Below are positions 7,213 to 15,289 of a DNA stretch of 34,694 bases, in pieces. Below the pieces are notes generated by a model. The model was given only the letters and a program-made list of their open reading frames with translations. It was not told the origin of the DNA and searched no databases. Source of the DNA: an uncultured Bacteroidales bacterium. GTDB taxonomy: Bacteria > Bacteroidota > Bacteroidia > Bacteroidales > UBA932. Position 1 is the stretch's first letter, and the number at the start of each line of letters is the position of its first letter. The stretch spans positions 1-34,694 of the forward strand of contig CAJONI010000041.1 of assembly GCA_905235995.1 (NCBI GenBank), given 5' to 3'. The position numbers and the translations under genes were made by a program.

Positions 7213-7998
7213 ATGGCATACAATCTCTTGAAAGGAAAGAAGGGCATCATCTTCGGAGCCCTCAACGAACAGTCGATCGCATGGAAGGCGGCTCTTCGCG
7301 CCCATGAGGAAGGGGCCGACCTGGTGCTCACCAACACTCCCGTCGCCCTTCGTCTCGGCACCCTCCAGGGGCTTGCCGACCAGACCGGGGCGCTGCTCGT
7401 TCCGGCGGACGCCTCTTCGGTCGACGACCTGAAGGCCCTGGTCGACCAGGCGCAGGAGTATTTCGGGGGCAAGATCGATTTCGTGCTGCATTCGGTGGCG
7501 ATGTCGCTGAATCTCCGCAAGGGCCGTCCCTATGAGGCCGCGGACTACGATTTCTTCAACAAGACTCTCGACATCTCGGCACTGTCGTTCCACAAGCTGC
7601 TGCAGGTGCTTTTCGAGAAGGATGCGATGGCTGAGTGGGGCTCGCTGGTAGCGATGACCTACATCGCGGCGCAGAGGGCATTCGAGGGCTACAACGACAT
7701 GGCCGACGCGAAGGCGCTGCTGGAGTCGATCTGCCGGAGTTTCGGTGTGATCTACGGAAGGCGCAGGCATGTGAGGATCAACTGCGTGTCTCAGTCGCCG
7801 ACGCTGACCACCGCGGGACAGGGCATTGCGGGGATGGAGGAGATGTTCGGCAAGGCCGATGCGATCTCGCCGCTGGGCAACGCTTCGGCCGACGACTGCG
7901 CCGACTACCTCGTGTCGCTCTTCTCCGACCTCACGCGCCACGTCACGATGCAGACGCTCTTCCACGACGGTGGCTATTCCATGACAGGAATCATTTAA
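7213..7998 (+). CDS. fabI: Enoyl-ACP reductase (NADH-dependent, FabI type)
   Basis: The 261-residue short-chain dehydrogenase-like enzyme catalyses the last step of each elongation cycle. It has the FabI-type cofactor loop IIFGALNEQSIAW and the catalytic Tyr-x6-Lys pair Tyr160/Lys167 in YNDMADAKALLE. A second tyrosine lies ten residues earlier (Tyr150 in AMTYIAA), as in FabI, and the C terminus has the expected SPLGNAS and DGGYSMTG motifs. It is the third gene of fabF-fabZ-fabI. No clear terminator is seen in the 36-bp gap to the convergent antiporter gene. Confidence 0.93.
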   Translation: MAYNLLKGKKGIIFGALNEQSIAWKAALRAHEEGADLVLTNTPVALRLGTLQGLADQTGALLVPADASSVDDLKALVDQAQEYFGGKIDFVLHSVAMSLNLRKGRPYEAADYDFFNKTLDISALSFHKLLQVLFEKDAMAEWGSLVAMTYIAAQRAFEGYNDMADAKALLESICRSFGVIYGRRRHVRINCVSQSPTLTTAGQGIAGMEEMFGKADAISPLGNASADDCADYLVSLFSDLTRHVTMQTLFHDGGYSMTGII

Positions 7999-8034
7999 CC
8001 ATTGCTGGGCTTTGCGGCTCTGGTGTCGCGCGTG

Positions 8035-9306
8035 TTATCTCTTGGGATAATTGAAGAATATCGACCCCAGGGCGCAGAGGCCCATGATGGCCGGATAGTA
8101 CAGATGTGGAATGATGGCGGTGGGGGCAAGTCCTGCGATCCCTGCCGCCATCAGTATCTGTGCCCCATAAGGCAAAATCCCCTGCACCAGGCAGGAGAAG
8201 GTGTCGAGGAGGCTGGCCAGCTTGCGCGGTGCGACTCCGAAGCGGTCGGTGATGTCCTTGGCTATGCCGCCCACCGTGATGATGGCGATGGTGTTGTTGG
8301 CCGTGCACACGTTGGCCAGGCTCACCAGCGCCGCAATGGCCAGCTGCGCGCCTCTGCTCCCGCTTATCCTGTGCGTGAGCCCGCGCACTATCAGGTCGAG
8401 CCCGCCTCCGGCGCGTATGAGCTCCAGCATCCCGCCGGCAAGCATCGTCACGATTATCAGGTCGCTCATGCCGCCGAGGCCCCGCCCCAGCGAATCGAGC
8501 CATGAGGTCCAGGTGAAGTCGCCGTAGGCAAAGCCTATGACCGCGGCGGCGGCGATGCCTATGGTCAGGATTATCGTCACGTTCTGTCCCGTCAGCGCCA
8601 GGGCTATCACCAGCAGGTAGGGCAGCATCTTCACCCAGTCGACGTCCTGATGCTGGGTCAGGAAGCTTACCGACTGTCCCTGAAACAGATAGATGACCGT
8701 CACCACTATCACTGCCGGGGCTGTGATGCGTATGTTGGTGCGGAACTTGTCGCGCATCGCGCAGCCGGCGGCACGGGTGGCGGCTATGGTCGTATCGGAT
8801 ATGAACGAGAGATTGTCGCCGAAAAACGCGCCGCCCACCACTATCGCGGCCAGGTGGGCGGTGCTGATGCCCGTCTCCGCGGCTATGCCCGCGCCCAGCG
8901 GCATCAGGGCCACTATCGTGCCCACGCTCGTGCCCACTGCCATCGAGATGAAGCAGGCGGTCAGGAAAAGGCCCGCATAGAGCATCGAACCCGGCATCAG
9001 GTTGAGGGTCGCGCCCACTGTCGCCTCCACCGCGCCCATGTCCTTCGCTGTCCCGGCGAAAGCGCCGGCAAGCAGGAAAATCATTATCATCAGCAACACG
9101 TTCTCGTGCCCCGCCCCGCGCAGGAAATGTCCCAGACGCTCCTTCAGCGGTCCCTGGGCCACGCACACGCCGTAGATGCACGCCAGCAGGAACGCCGCCG
9201 AGATGGGGACCCTGTAGAAATCCCCCGTGACTATCGAAGTGACCAGATACACCGCCAGAAACACAATCAGCGGCGTCAGTGACAGAAACTGTCTTCCCTT
9301 TTGCAT
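8035..9306 (-). CDS. NhaC-family Na+/H+ antiporter
   Basis: The 423-residue protein is almost entirely membrane helices and carries the NhaC hallmark FFGDNLSFISDTTIAATR near its centre, with conserved polar stretches such as LANVCTANNTIAII further on. It should exchange Na+ (or another cation) for protons at the cytoplasmic membrane. Members of this family also include malate/lactate-type antiporters, so the exact substrate is uncertain. The ATG lies one base after the stop of the upstream LRR lipoprotein gene. A -7 box is embedded in the final codons of that gene, so it may be expressed both from the operon and from its own promoter. Confidence 0.9.
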   Translation of the reverse strand: MQKGRQFLSLTPLIVFLAVYLVTSIVTGDFYRVPISAAFLLACIYGVCVAQGPLKERLGHFLRGAGHENVLLMIMIFLLAGAFAGTAKDMGAVEATVGATLNLMPGSMLYAGLFLTACFISMAVGTSVGTIVALMPLGAGIAAETGISTAHLAAIVVGGAFFGDNLSFISDTTIAATRAAGCAMRDKFRTNIRITAPAVIVVTVIYLFQGQSVSFLTQHQDVDWVKMLPYLLVIALALTGQNVTIILTIGIAAAAVIGFAYGDFTWTSWLDSLGRGLGGMSDLIIVTMLAGGMLELIRAGGGLDLIVRGLTHRISGSRGAQLAIAALVSLANVCTANNTIAIITVGGIAKDITDRFGVAPRKLASLLDTFSCLVQGILPYGAQILMAAGIAGLAPTAIIPHLYYPAIMGLCALGSIFFNYPKR

Positions 9307-9307
9307 G

Positions 9308-10423
9308 CTACAAAGGTAGTGAATATACTATTTCAGTATGAGCGTCCTTCTCGAGGGTTTCGATGGTGACTCCGGGGCGCAGGATTATCCGGCGGAGCTG
9401 CGGACAGTTGTTGGCATGGATATGCTCCATCTTGGAGCAGACGGAGGCTGTCAGGTCGAGTTCTTCAAGTAAAGGAGAGTTGTCGCACCATACTGAACTG
9501 ATGTAAGGGTTCTGTGAGAGGTCGAGGAACCTGCCCTTGAAATCACCGATGTCGAAGGAATAAAGTCCAGGGAAATGATGGAAGTAATCTTCTGGCATAT
9601 AGCGCGCTACGCCTCCCATATGCAGGCTTCCAAGATGCAGGAAGGTCATGTCGGGCAGACCGGTCAGGTCGGTGCCGTTGAGGCCGATTTCCGTCAGCTT
9701 GGGATTATGGGAGAAATCGATGGAGTCCAGCGGATTGACGCAGGCCGAAAAGTTCCATAGCAGGGGGTTGTGCGAAATGTCGACACTATGGAGCCGGTTG
9801 CTTTCGAGGTGGCAGAATTCCAGCAGCGGGTTGCCCGAGAGGTCGATTTCCTGCAGCTGCCCGTATCCCCACGGGGAGCCGTCGGCTACCAGTTTTCTGA
9901 GCCGGCTCATCTTTTCGAGGCCTTTCATGGAGTAGATGGAGTCGGTGCAGACCGTGAATTCCGTGATTGTCTGCGCTTCAGTCACGGTAAGGACATCGTC
10001 GTGGTTTTCGTCGAAATTTTCCAGGATGAAGCGGCGGAACACCGGGTCCGGGATGTCCACGGTTTCTTCGCTCTTGTCAGTGCTGAATGTTATGGTTTCG
10101 GTAAAGAGTGTTACAGAGCCGTTGCCCATGAAGGCCTCCACGTGGTAAATCGTTTCCGGGCTCAGTCCCTTTATTGTAGCGCTGAGCTGTCCGTCCGCCA
10201 GCGTTGCCGGGATCTCCCGCAGCGCATCTTTCCCGAAGCGGAAGCCATACGTGGCAATGCCCGCCGTCTCCCCTTCCACATGGCAGCTGACCCGCGCCTG
10301 GAATGCCTCCGCATCGACCGTCACCTCCCCAAGCTTCGGTGCCGCAAAATTGTCCGCCGCCGGATCAGGCGCGCAGCCGGCCAGGACGGCGAATGCCAGG
10401 AATATGGAAAGGAAACGGTTCAT
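9308..10423 (-). CDS. Surface lipoprotein with leucine-rich repeats
   Basis: The 371-residue protein begins with a lipoprotein signal (Cys17 in AVLAGC). An immunoglobulin/FN3-like region (about 25-120) follows, then a linker with an EF-hand-like acidic loop (DENHDDVLTVTEA), then about eight irregular leucine-rich repeats of the Bacteroidetes type (units such as LQEIDLSGNPLLEF and LHSVDISHNPLLWN). Such proteins are usually surface-exposed binders; no ligand is evident. The start at 10423 is set by the signal peptide and overlaps the ATPase stop codon in ATGA, suggesting translational coupling. Its last codons contain the promoter box of the antiporter gene. Confidence 0.85.
   Translation of the reverse strand: MNRFLSIFLAFAVLAGCAPDPAADNFAAPKLGEVTVDAEAFQARVSCHVEGETAGIATYGFRFGKDALREIPATLADGQLSATIKGLSPETIYHVEAFMGNGSVTLFTETITFSTDKSEETVDIPDPVFRRFILENFDENHDDVLTVTEAQTITEFTVCTDSIYSMKGLEKMSRLRKLVADGSPWGYGQLQEIDLSGNPLLEFCHLESNRLHSVDISHNPLLWNFSACVNPLDSIDFSHNPKLTEIGLNGTDLTGLPDMTFLHLGSLHMGGVARYMPEDYFHHFPGLYSFDIGDFKGRFLDLSQNPYISSVWCDNSPLLEELDLTASVCSKMEHIHANNCPQLRRIILRPGVTIETLEKDAHTEIVYSLPL
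9311..9318 (-). promoter_or_regulatory. -7 box (TACCTTTG) for the antiporter, inside the LRR gene's last codons
   Basis: Minus-strand TACCTTTG fits TAnnTTTG. It overlaps the codons for the final Leu-Pro-Leu of the LRR protein and lies four bases before the antiporter ATG at 9306. Any transcript from it would be leaderless or nearly so. Confidence 0.5.
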
Positions 10424-11538
10424 CGATTGATCCACAACCCCATGACAGGATCGGCCAGAAAGCATTTGCCGTCTTCGCAATAGACCAGTCCTTTCTCAAG
10501 CAGCGCCTTTTTTGTCGCGACGGCGGCGGCGGAAGATCCCAGTTTGAATTTACTGATGACTTCCGAGGAGGAAAATCCATTATGGATGCCGTTTGCCACC
10601 GCTTTCAGGAACCGCATCTGGACGGGACTCAGGTTTTCCGTCCGGCTCTCAAATAGAGCAGTGTTCTGGTCAATCAGTTCTTCGATGCCCGCATCAATGT
10701 TCTGCCAGGTCACCATCTCATTCGAAAACAGGTAGACATACCAGCAGAGCTGCTGTACGTAAGAAGAGTGATAATCAACGACTTGGCATATTCTCTCAAT
10801 CTGGTCTGCAGAAATAGCCTTTCCGGCTGCATTGAATTTGTCGGTGATATATTCTTCCCAATAAGAGAGGGGGATTCTTTTCAAATAGAGGATGTCGCCG
10901 AATTTGTAAAAGGGCTTGGAGGCATCATCGAACAAACCCTCCATCATGTGTTTTTTGCTGCCGAACAGACAGTAGGAAACCCGTTTCTGATGCTGCCAGA
11001 CGGTCCTTAATTGCTTTTGGAAAGACAGGCTGTCGGCGAATTCCGTGATCTGCTGGAATTCGTCGAGGCAGACTACAATGCGAATATCTTTCTTCTCAGC
11101 AATCCTTTCGGGCAGATTGAGAATGTCTTCCACTGTCTGTTGTTCGTCATTCAGACCAAATTGCACCTTGATTGGATTCATGGGGTCAGGAGAAAGATTC
11201 ACCCCCAGATTGATTCTTCCCAGAAATCTTTTTGCATTGTCAATGAATTCATCGACAGCGGAAGCGCTTTGCTTCAGTACGGCGTTTCCCAACATTTCGC
11301 AGAATTCTTCGGGCGTCCTGGCCATGAATACGTCTGCGAAGATGCAGAGAATCTTTTCGCTGTCCGTTTCCCGGATGACTTTCTTGACGAGCGATGTCTT
11401 TCCCCATCGTCTGGGAGAGATGATGAAAGTATTAATCCCACCCGCGAAGTTCGCCGCCAGTCTGGCGGATTCTTTCTCTCTGTCCGTGAATGCGTTATCC
11501 TCCACGGGCTTTCCAAAAACAAATACTTGGTCCGTCAT
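10420..11538 (-). CDS. AAA/STAND-like ATPase of the archaeal-ATPase type with C-terminal winged-helix region
   Basis: This 372-residue protein has a P-loop SPRRWGKTS (41-49) and a Walker B strand IVVCLDEFQQI (Asp159/Glu160), followed by a helical lid and a C-terminal part (about 290-372) with the look of a winged helix (LSPVQMRFLKAVANG, then SSEVISKFKLGSSAAAVATKKALLEKGLVY). This is the layout of the family often called 'ATPase domain predominantly from Archaea', whose members are common and poorly understood in Bacteroidales. The gene is visibly more AT-rich than its neighbours, suggesting transfer. It is preceded by a -7 box and a strong inverted repeat and overlaps the downstream LRR lipoprotein gene by four bases. 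The function is unknown; DNA binding by the C terminus is inferred. Confidence 0.85.
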   Translation of the reverse strand: MTDQVFVFGKPVEDNAFTDREKESARLAANFAGGINTFIISPRRWGKTSLVKKVIRETDSEKILCIFADVFMARTPEEFCEMLGNAVLKQSASAVDEFIDNAKRFLGRINLGVNLSPDPMNPIKVQFGLNDEQQTVEDILNLPERIAEKKDIRIVVCLDEFQQITEFADSLSFQKQLRTVWQHQKRVSYCLFGSKKHMMEGLFDDASKPFYKFGDILYLKRIPLSYWEEYITDKFNAAGKAISADQIERICQVVDYHSSYVQQLCWYVYLFSNEMVTWQNIDAGIEELIDQNTALFESRTENLSPVQMRFLKAVANGIHNGFSSSEVISKFKLGSSAAAVATKKALLEKGLVYCEDGKCFLADPVMGLWINR

Positions 11539-11555
11539 GGCGAAATAGTTTTTTG

Positions 11556-11563
11556 CAAATGTA
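11556..11563 (-). promoter_or_regulatory. -7 box (TACATTTG) for the ATPase operon
   Basis: Minus-strand TACATTTG fits TAnnTTTG and lies 17 bases before the ATG. A TTG about 20 bases upstream on the same strand (in GTTGTTTC) can serve as the -33 element, which places the inverted repeat at 11572-11595 between the two. Confidence 0.65.
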
Positions 11564-11571
11564 AGTATTTA

Positions 11572-11609
11572 TTTAGTAAGAAACAACTTACTAAACGATT
11601 ATTTACTAA
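11572..11609. promoter_or_regulatory. Operator-like repeat cluster (TTTAGTAAG-N6-CTTACTAAA plus a third half-site)
   Basis: A perfect 9-bp inverted repeat (11572-11580 and 11587-11595, 6-base spacer) lies between the -33 and -7 elements of the ATPase promoter. The hexamer TACTAA occurs in it inverted (11573-11578) and direct (11589-11594), and again direct at 11604-11609, giving three copies about 15-16 bases apart. Position, symmetry and helical spacing suit a repressor binding site; the ATPase's own winged helix is one candidate binder. Confidence 0.5.
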
Positions 11610-11674
11610 GCAACTACTTATATTTATAGAATCCTGGCATGTCAATTAGATTGATGTCCCAAACGAAGAAATCG

Positions 11675-11682
11675 TATCTTTG
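11675..11682 (+). promoter_or_regulatory. -7 box (TATCTTTG) for the EamA permease gene
   Basis: TATCTTTG is an exact TAnnTTTG match 15 bases before the ATG at 11698. ATTG at 11650-11653 lies about 21 bases upstream as a possible -33 element. Confidence 0.65.
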
Positions 11683-11697
11683 CGCCTTTAATCGGCC

Positions 11698-12591
11698 ATG
11701 GCAAAGGAAAAACTAGCGGGACATCTGGCGGTCGGAGGGGCGTACGTCATCTTCGGGCTGAACCTTGTGTTTTGCAAGGATATCGCCAACAGCGCGGTGG
11801 TGCCGCCCATCGTGCTCTTCGCTTTCCGGGCGATGGGGGCGACGGCGCTGTTCTGGCTGCTGTCCCTGTTTCTGCCGAAGGAAAGGATTGAGCGGGGCGA
11901 TTTCTGGAAGATTGCACTTGCGTCTCTGCTCGGGCTGTTCCTGACACAAATCACCTTCCTGAAAGGCATCACCATGGCCAGCGCCATCGACGCGGCCATC
12001 CTCGGCACGCTGGGTCCCATCTTTACGATGATCTTCGCCTTCCTGTTCCTGAAGGAGCCAATCACGGGCATGAAGGCCGGGGGCGTGGCCCTGAGTTTCG
12101 GCGGCATCCTGTATCTGATCCTGCACTCGGCCCACACAGGCGGTGCCAGCTCCACGAGTCCGGCCGGCATCATGCTCCTGCTGCTCAACAGCCTCTTTTT
12201 CGCCATTTACCTGGCCTTGTTCCGGCCGGTCATAGCCAAATACAGCGTGGTTACATTCATGAAGTGGATGTTCCTCTTCTCGATGCTCATGTGCCTGCCC
12301 TTCGCAGCGCGGGGGCTGCTGGCCACCGACTACGCCGCCATCACCCCGAAGGTGGGGTTGGAGATCGGCTACCTCGTGTTCTTCGCCACTTTCGTGGCTT
12401 ATTTCCTGATTCCGTACGGCCAGAAGCGCATACGCCCCACGCTGGTCAGCATGTATTCCTATCTCCAGCCCGTCCTTGCCACCGCCCTGAGCATCATCCT
12501 GGGAGTTGACGCCCTCACCTGGCAGAAGATCCTTGCCACCGCCCTGGTCGTCGGAGGCGTGGTCCTCGTCAGCAAGAGCCGCGCGCTTTGA
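11698..12591 (+). CDS. EamA/DMT-family permease
   Basis: The 297-residue protein has about ten hydrophobic segments arranged as two EamA repeats, with the usual internal similarity (GAYVIFGLNLVFCKDIAN in the first half; YLQPVLATALSIILGVDALT closing the second). Drug/metabolite transporters of this group export or import small metabolites; the substrate cannot be read from the sequence. It appears monocistronic, with its own promoter. Glutamine synthetase follows after 110 bp behind a separate leader. Confidence 0.88.
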   Translation: MAKEKLAGHLAVGGAYVIFGLNLVFCKDIANSAVVPPIVLFAFRAMGATALFWLLSLFLPKERIERGDFWKIALASLLGLFLTQITFLKGITMASAIDAAILGTLGPIFTMIFAFLFLKEPITGMKAGGVALSFGGILYLILHSAHTGGASSTSPAGIMLLLLNSLFFAIYLALFRPVIAKYSVVTFMKWMFLFSMLMCLPFAARGLLATDYAAITPKVGLEIGYLVFFATFVAYFLIPYGQKRIRPTLVSMYSYLQPVLATALSIILGVDALTWQKILATALVVGGVVLVSKSRAL

Positions 12592-12670
12592 CGCTCATGC
12601 GCATCGAGAATCTGGCGTGAGATTTCTTCGAATTTGACGGAAAACCCGGGGAGCAAGAAAATTTTATCAT

Positions 12671-12699
12671 TATATTTACGGCTTCAAAAATCTGAAGCC
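12671..12699 (+). promoter_or_regulatory. Candidate -7 box and leader hairpin of the glutamine synthetase gene
   Basis: TATATTTA (12671-12678) is a one-base variant of TAnnTTTG. It is followed at once by a perfect 7-bp hairpin GGCTTCA/TGAAGCC (12680-12686 and 12693-12699) with a 6-base loop, which ends two bases before the ATG at 12702. The hairpin occupies the place of the ribosome entry site, so it may control translation. Confidence 0.45.
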
Positions 12700-12701
12700 C
12701 T

Positions 12702-14882
12702 ATGAGTATCGACCGTTTCGACCTGGCGCGGGAGGCTTTCGACAAGAAGGCGCTGCCCGTGGAGATTCCGTCCAAAAAGATGTCCGAGTATTTCGGAGAG
12801 CGCGTTTTCGGCCGCAATGCAATGCGGAAGTATCTTGATCCGCAGGCACTTGGAGCCCTGCTCGAATGCATCGACAAGGGCCGGCCGCTCGACAGGGCGA
12901 CAGCCGACAGCGTGGCCCGCGGCATCAAGGAATGGGCGCTGGAGAACCATGTGACCCACATCACCCACTGGTTCCAGCCCCTGACCGAAGGAACGGCCGA
13001 GAAACACGACTCGCTCATCGACCTCGACGGCAAGGGCGGAGTGGTCGAGACTTTCGACGGCTCTTCTCTCGTGCAGCAGGAGCCCGACGCCTCGTCGTTC
13101 CCCAACGGCGGCATCCGCGCCACCTTCGAGGCGCGCGGCTATACGGCCTGGGACCCTACCTCCCCGGTCTTCATCCAGGGCGACACCCTCTGCATCCCCA
13201 CCGTATTCGTCGCCTATACCGGCGAAGCGCTCGACTACAAGACCCCGCTCAAGCGTTCGCTGAAGGCGGTTTCCGACGCCGCCATCCCCGTGTGCCGCCT
13301 CTTCGACCCCGCTGTGAACAAGGTGAAATGCTACCTCGGCTGGGAGCAGGAATATTTCCTGGTGGACGAAGACCTCTACGCCGCCCGCCCCGACCTCATG
13401 CTGTCCGGCAGGACGCTGATGGGGCACATGTCGTCGAAGAGCCAGCAGCTCAGCGACCACTATTTCGCGGCCATCCCGGCCCGCGTGGCTGCGTTCATGC
13501 GGGAGCTCGAGGTTGAGGCGCTGCGCCTCGGCATCCCTCTCAAGACCCGTCACAACGAGGTGGCCCCCAACCAGTTCGAGATGGCGCCCATCTTCGGTGA
13601 GGCCAACCTTTCCAACGACCAGAACCAGCTGGTGATGAACCTGATGAACGGAATAGCCCGCAAGCACGGCTTCGTGGTGCTGCTCCACGAGAAGCCTTTC
13701 GCCGGCATCAACGGCTCGGGCAAGCACTGCAACTGGTCGCTGGGCACCGATACCGGCACGATGCTGATGGCCCCGGGCAAGGACCCGATGGGCAACCTTC
13801 AGTTCCTGACATTCTTCGTCAATACCCTGGCTGCGGTGCAGAGGCACAACGCGGTGCTGAAGGCCTCCATCGCCAGCGCCACGAACGCCCACCGCCTGGG
13901 CGGCCACGAAGCCCCGCCGGCCATCATCTCGGCCTTCCTCGGCCGTACCATGAGCGCCGTGCTCCGCAAGATACTGGAAGTTCCTTCCGATACCCCCATA
14001 GAGATCGCAGGCAAGAAGGGCCGGAGCGTGGGCCTGATCGAGATCCCGGAGATTTTCATCGACAACACCGACCGCAACCGCACTTCTCCCTTCGCCTTCA
14101 CCGGCAACCGCTTTGAATTCAGGGCCGTGGGATCGAGCGCCAACTGCGCCGGAGCCCTTACCACCCTCAACGCGGCGGTGGCCGAGCAGCTGCTCGACTT
14201 CAAGCAGCAGCTCGACAGGGAGCTCTCTGGCGGCAAGTCGCTGCAGGTGGCCGTGATGGATACCCTCAAGCCCATCATCGCCGACATCATCGACAAGGTC
14301 TGCTTCGACGGCAACGGCTATACCGAGGAATGGAAACAGGAAGCCGTCCGCCGCGGCCTCGACACCGAGACCAGCGTACCCGAGATGTTCAAGGCCTTCA
14401 CCACCCCCTCGTCGGTGGCGATGTTCACCCGCACGGGAGTCTATACCGGTAAGGAGCTCTCCGCCCGCAATGAGGTGAAGTGGGACATGTATGTGAAGAA
14501 AGTGCAGATCGAGAGCCGCGTGATGGTCAGGATGGCCATCAACCACGTCATCCCCGCTGCCCTGGAATACAAGAAGCGCCTGCTCCGCGAAGTGGCCCTG
14601 TACAGGCAGGTCATGGACAACGAACTCGGCTGCAGGACCGAGCTCGAACTGATTGGCCGCATAGGGGAGTACGTCGACGACGTGAGCGTCAAGTCCGAAG
14701 CCATGCGTCTGGCCCGCAAACGGGCGAACGCCATCGAGGACGACTATGAGCGCGCCATGGCCTACCATGAGATCGCCGGCCAGATCGAAGAGCTGCGCCG
14801 TCCCATCGACAAGCTGGAGGAACTGGTCGACAACCAGCTCTGGCCGCTGCCGAAATATCGGGAGCTGCTGTTCATCAGCTGA
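12702..14882 (+). CDS. glnN: Glutamine synthetase type III
   Basis: This 726-residue enzyme makes glutamine from glutamate and ammonia. Length and sequence identify the GSIII class: the N-terminal region with LVQQEPDASSFPNGG and RATFEARGYTAWDP, the metal-site region YLGWEQEYFLVD, KTRHNEVAPNQFEMAP, the ATP-site region NGSGKHCNWSLGTDTG, and NRTSPFAFTGNRFEFRAVG. GSIII is the usual form in Bacteroidetes and is much longer than GSI (about 470). The start at 12702 is the only sensible ATG after the promoter-like box. No PII gene or ammonium transporter is adjacent in the window. Confidence 0.97.
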   Translation: MSIDRFDLAREAFDKKALPVEIPSKKMSEYFGERVFGRNAMRKYLDPQALGALLECIDKGRPLDRATADSVARGIKEWALENHVTHITHWFQPLTEGTAEKHDSLIDLDGKGGVVETFDGSSLVQQEPDASSFPNGGIRATFEARGYTAWDPTSPVFIQGDTLCIPTVFVAYTGEALDYKTPLKRSLKAVSDAAIPVCRLFDPAVNKVKCYLGWEQEYFLVDEDLYAARPDLMLSGRTLMGHMSSKSQQLSDHYFAAIPARVAAFMRELEVEALRLGIPLKTRHNEVAPNQFEMAPIFGEANLSNDQNQLVMNLMNGIARKHGFVVLLHEKPFAGINGSGKHCNWSLGTDTGTMLMAPGKDPMGNLQFLTFFVNTLAAVQRHNAVLKASIASATNAHRLGGHEAPPAIISAFLGRTMSAVLRKILEVPSDTPIEIAGKKGRSVGLIEIPEIFIDNTDRNRTSPFAFTGNRFEFRAVGSSANCAGALTTLNAAVAEQLLDFKQQLDRELSGGKSLQVAVMDTLKPIIADIIDKVCFDGNGYTEEWKQEAVRRGLDTETSVPEMFKAFTTPSSVAMFTRTGVYTGKELSARNEVKWDMYVKKVQIESRVMVRMAINHVIPAALEYKKRLLREVALYRQVMDNELGCRTELELIGRIGEYVDDVSVKSEAMRLARKRANAIEDDYERAMAYHEIAGQIEELRRPIDKLEELVDNQLWPLPKYRELLFIS

Positions 14883-14906
14883 TGCCTTGCGCTTCTGATT
14901 TTTTCT

Positions 14907-14914
14907 TATATTTG
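14907..14914 (+). promoter_or_regulatory. -7 box (TATATTTG) for yraN-manC-arcA
   Basis: An exact TAnnTTTG match ends four bases before the GTG at 14919, so the mRNA would start at or next to the start codon. Confidence 0.6.
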
Positions 14915-14918
14915 TTAC

Positions 14919-15287
14919 GTGAAAAAGAGCGAGACGGGAAGAAGGGGAGAAGACATCGCGCTGGAGTGGCTCCTGGGCCACGGGTTCCGGCTGCTCGACC
15001 GCAACTGGCGGTCGGGCCACAAGGAACTCGACCTGGTGATGGCCGGCGAAGGCCGGGTGCATGTGGTGGAAGTGAAGACCATGACTCCGCCCCTGCTGAT
15101 CCAACCCTATGAGAAGGTGGATGCGATCAAGCGGGCGCGGCTGGTTGCCGCCGCTAACCACTACATCGCCGAGCACCGGGTGCAGGAGGAGGTTCAGTTC
15201 GATGTCGTGTCAGTGGTCCTGGACGGTGAAAACACGCAGGTGGATTACATCCCGGAAGCCTTTTACCCGATTAAAAACAAGTATTGA
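14919..15287 (+). CDS. YraN family (UPF0102) endonuclease-like protein
   Basis: The 122-residue protein starts with GTG and begins KKSETGRRGEDIALEWLLG. It carries the restriction-endonuclease-like core of the family: Glu11, Asp38 in HKELDLVM and the Glu51-x-Lys53 pair in HVVEVKT. YraN proteins are widespread and probably act on branched or damaged DNA, but their role is not settled. The GTG sits four bases after a -7 box, so translation is likely leaderless. manC starts two bases after its stop. Confidence 0.88.
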   Translation: MKKSETGRRGEDIALEWLLGHGFRLLDRNWRSGHKELDLVMAGEGRVHVVEVKTMTPPLLIQPYEKVDAIKRARLVAAANHYIAEHRVQEEVQFDVVSVVLDGENTQVDYIPEAFYPIKNKY

Positions 15288-15289
15288 AA

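Noticed and set aside
12684-15176. An 830-codon open frame on the minus strand
   Set aside because: It is antisense to glutamine synthetase III and yraN; a shadow of strong third-position GC bias.
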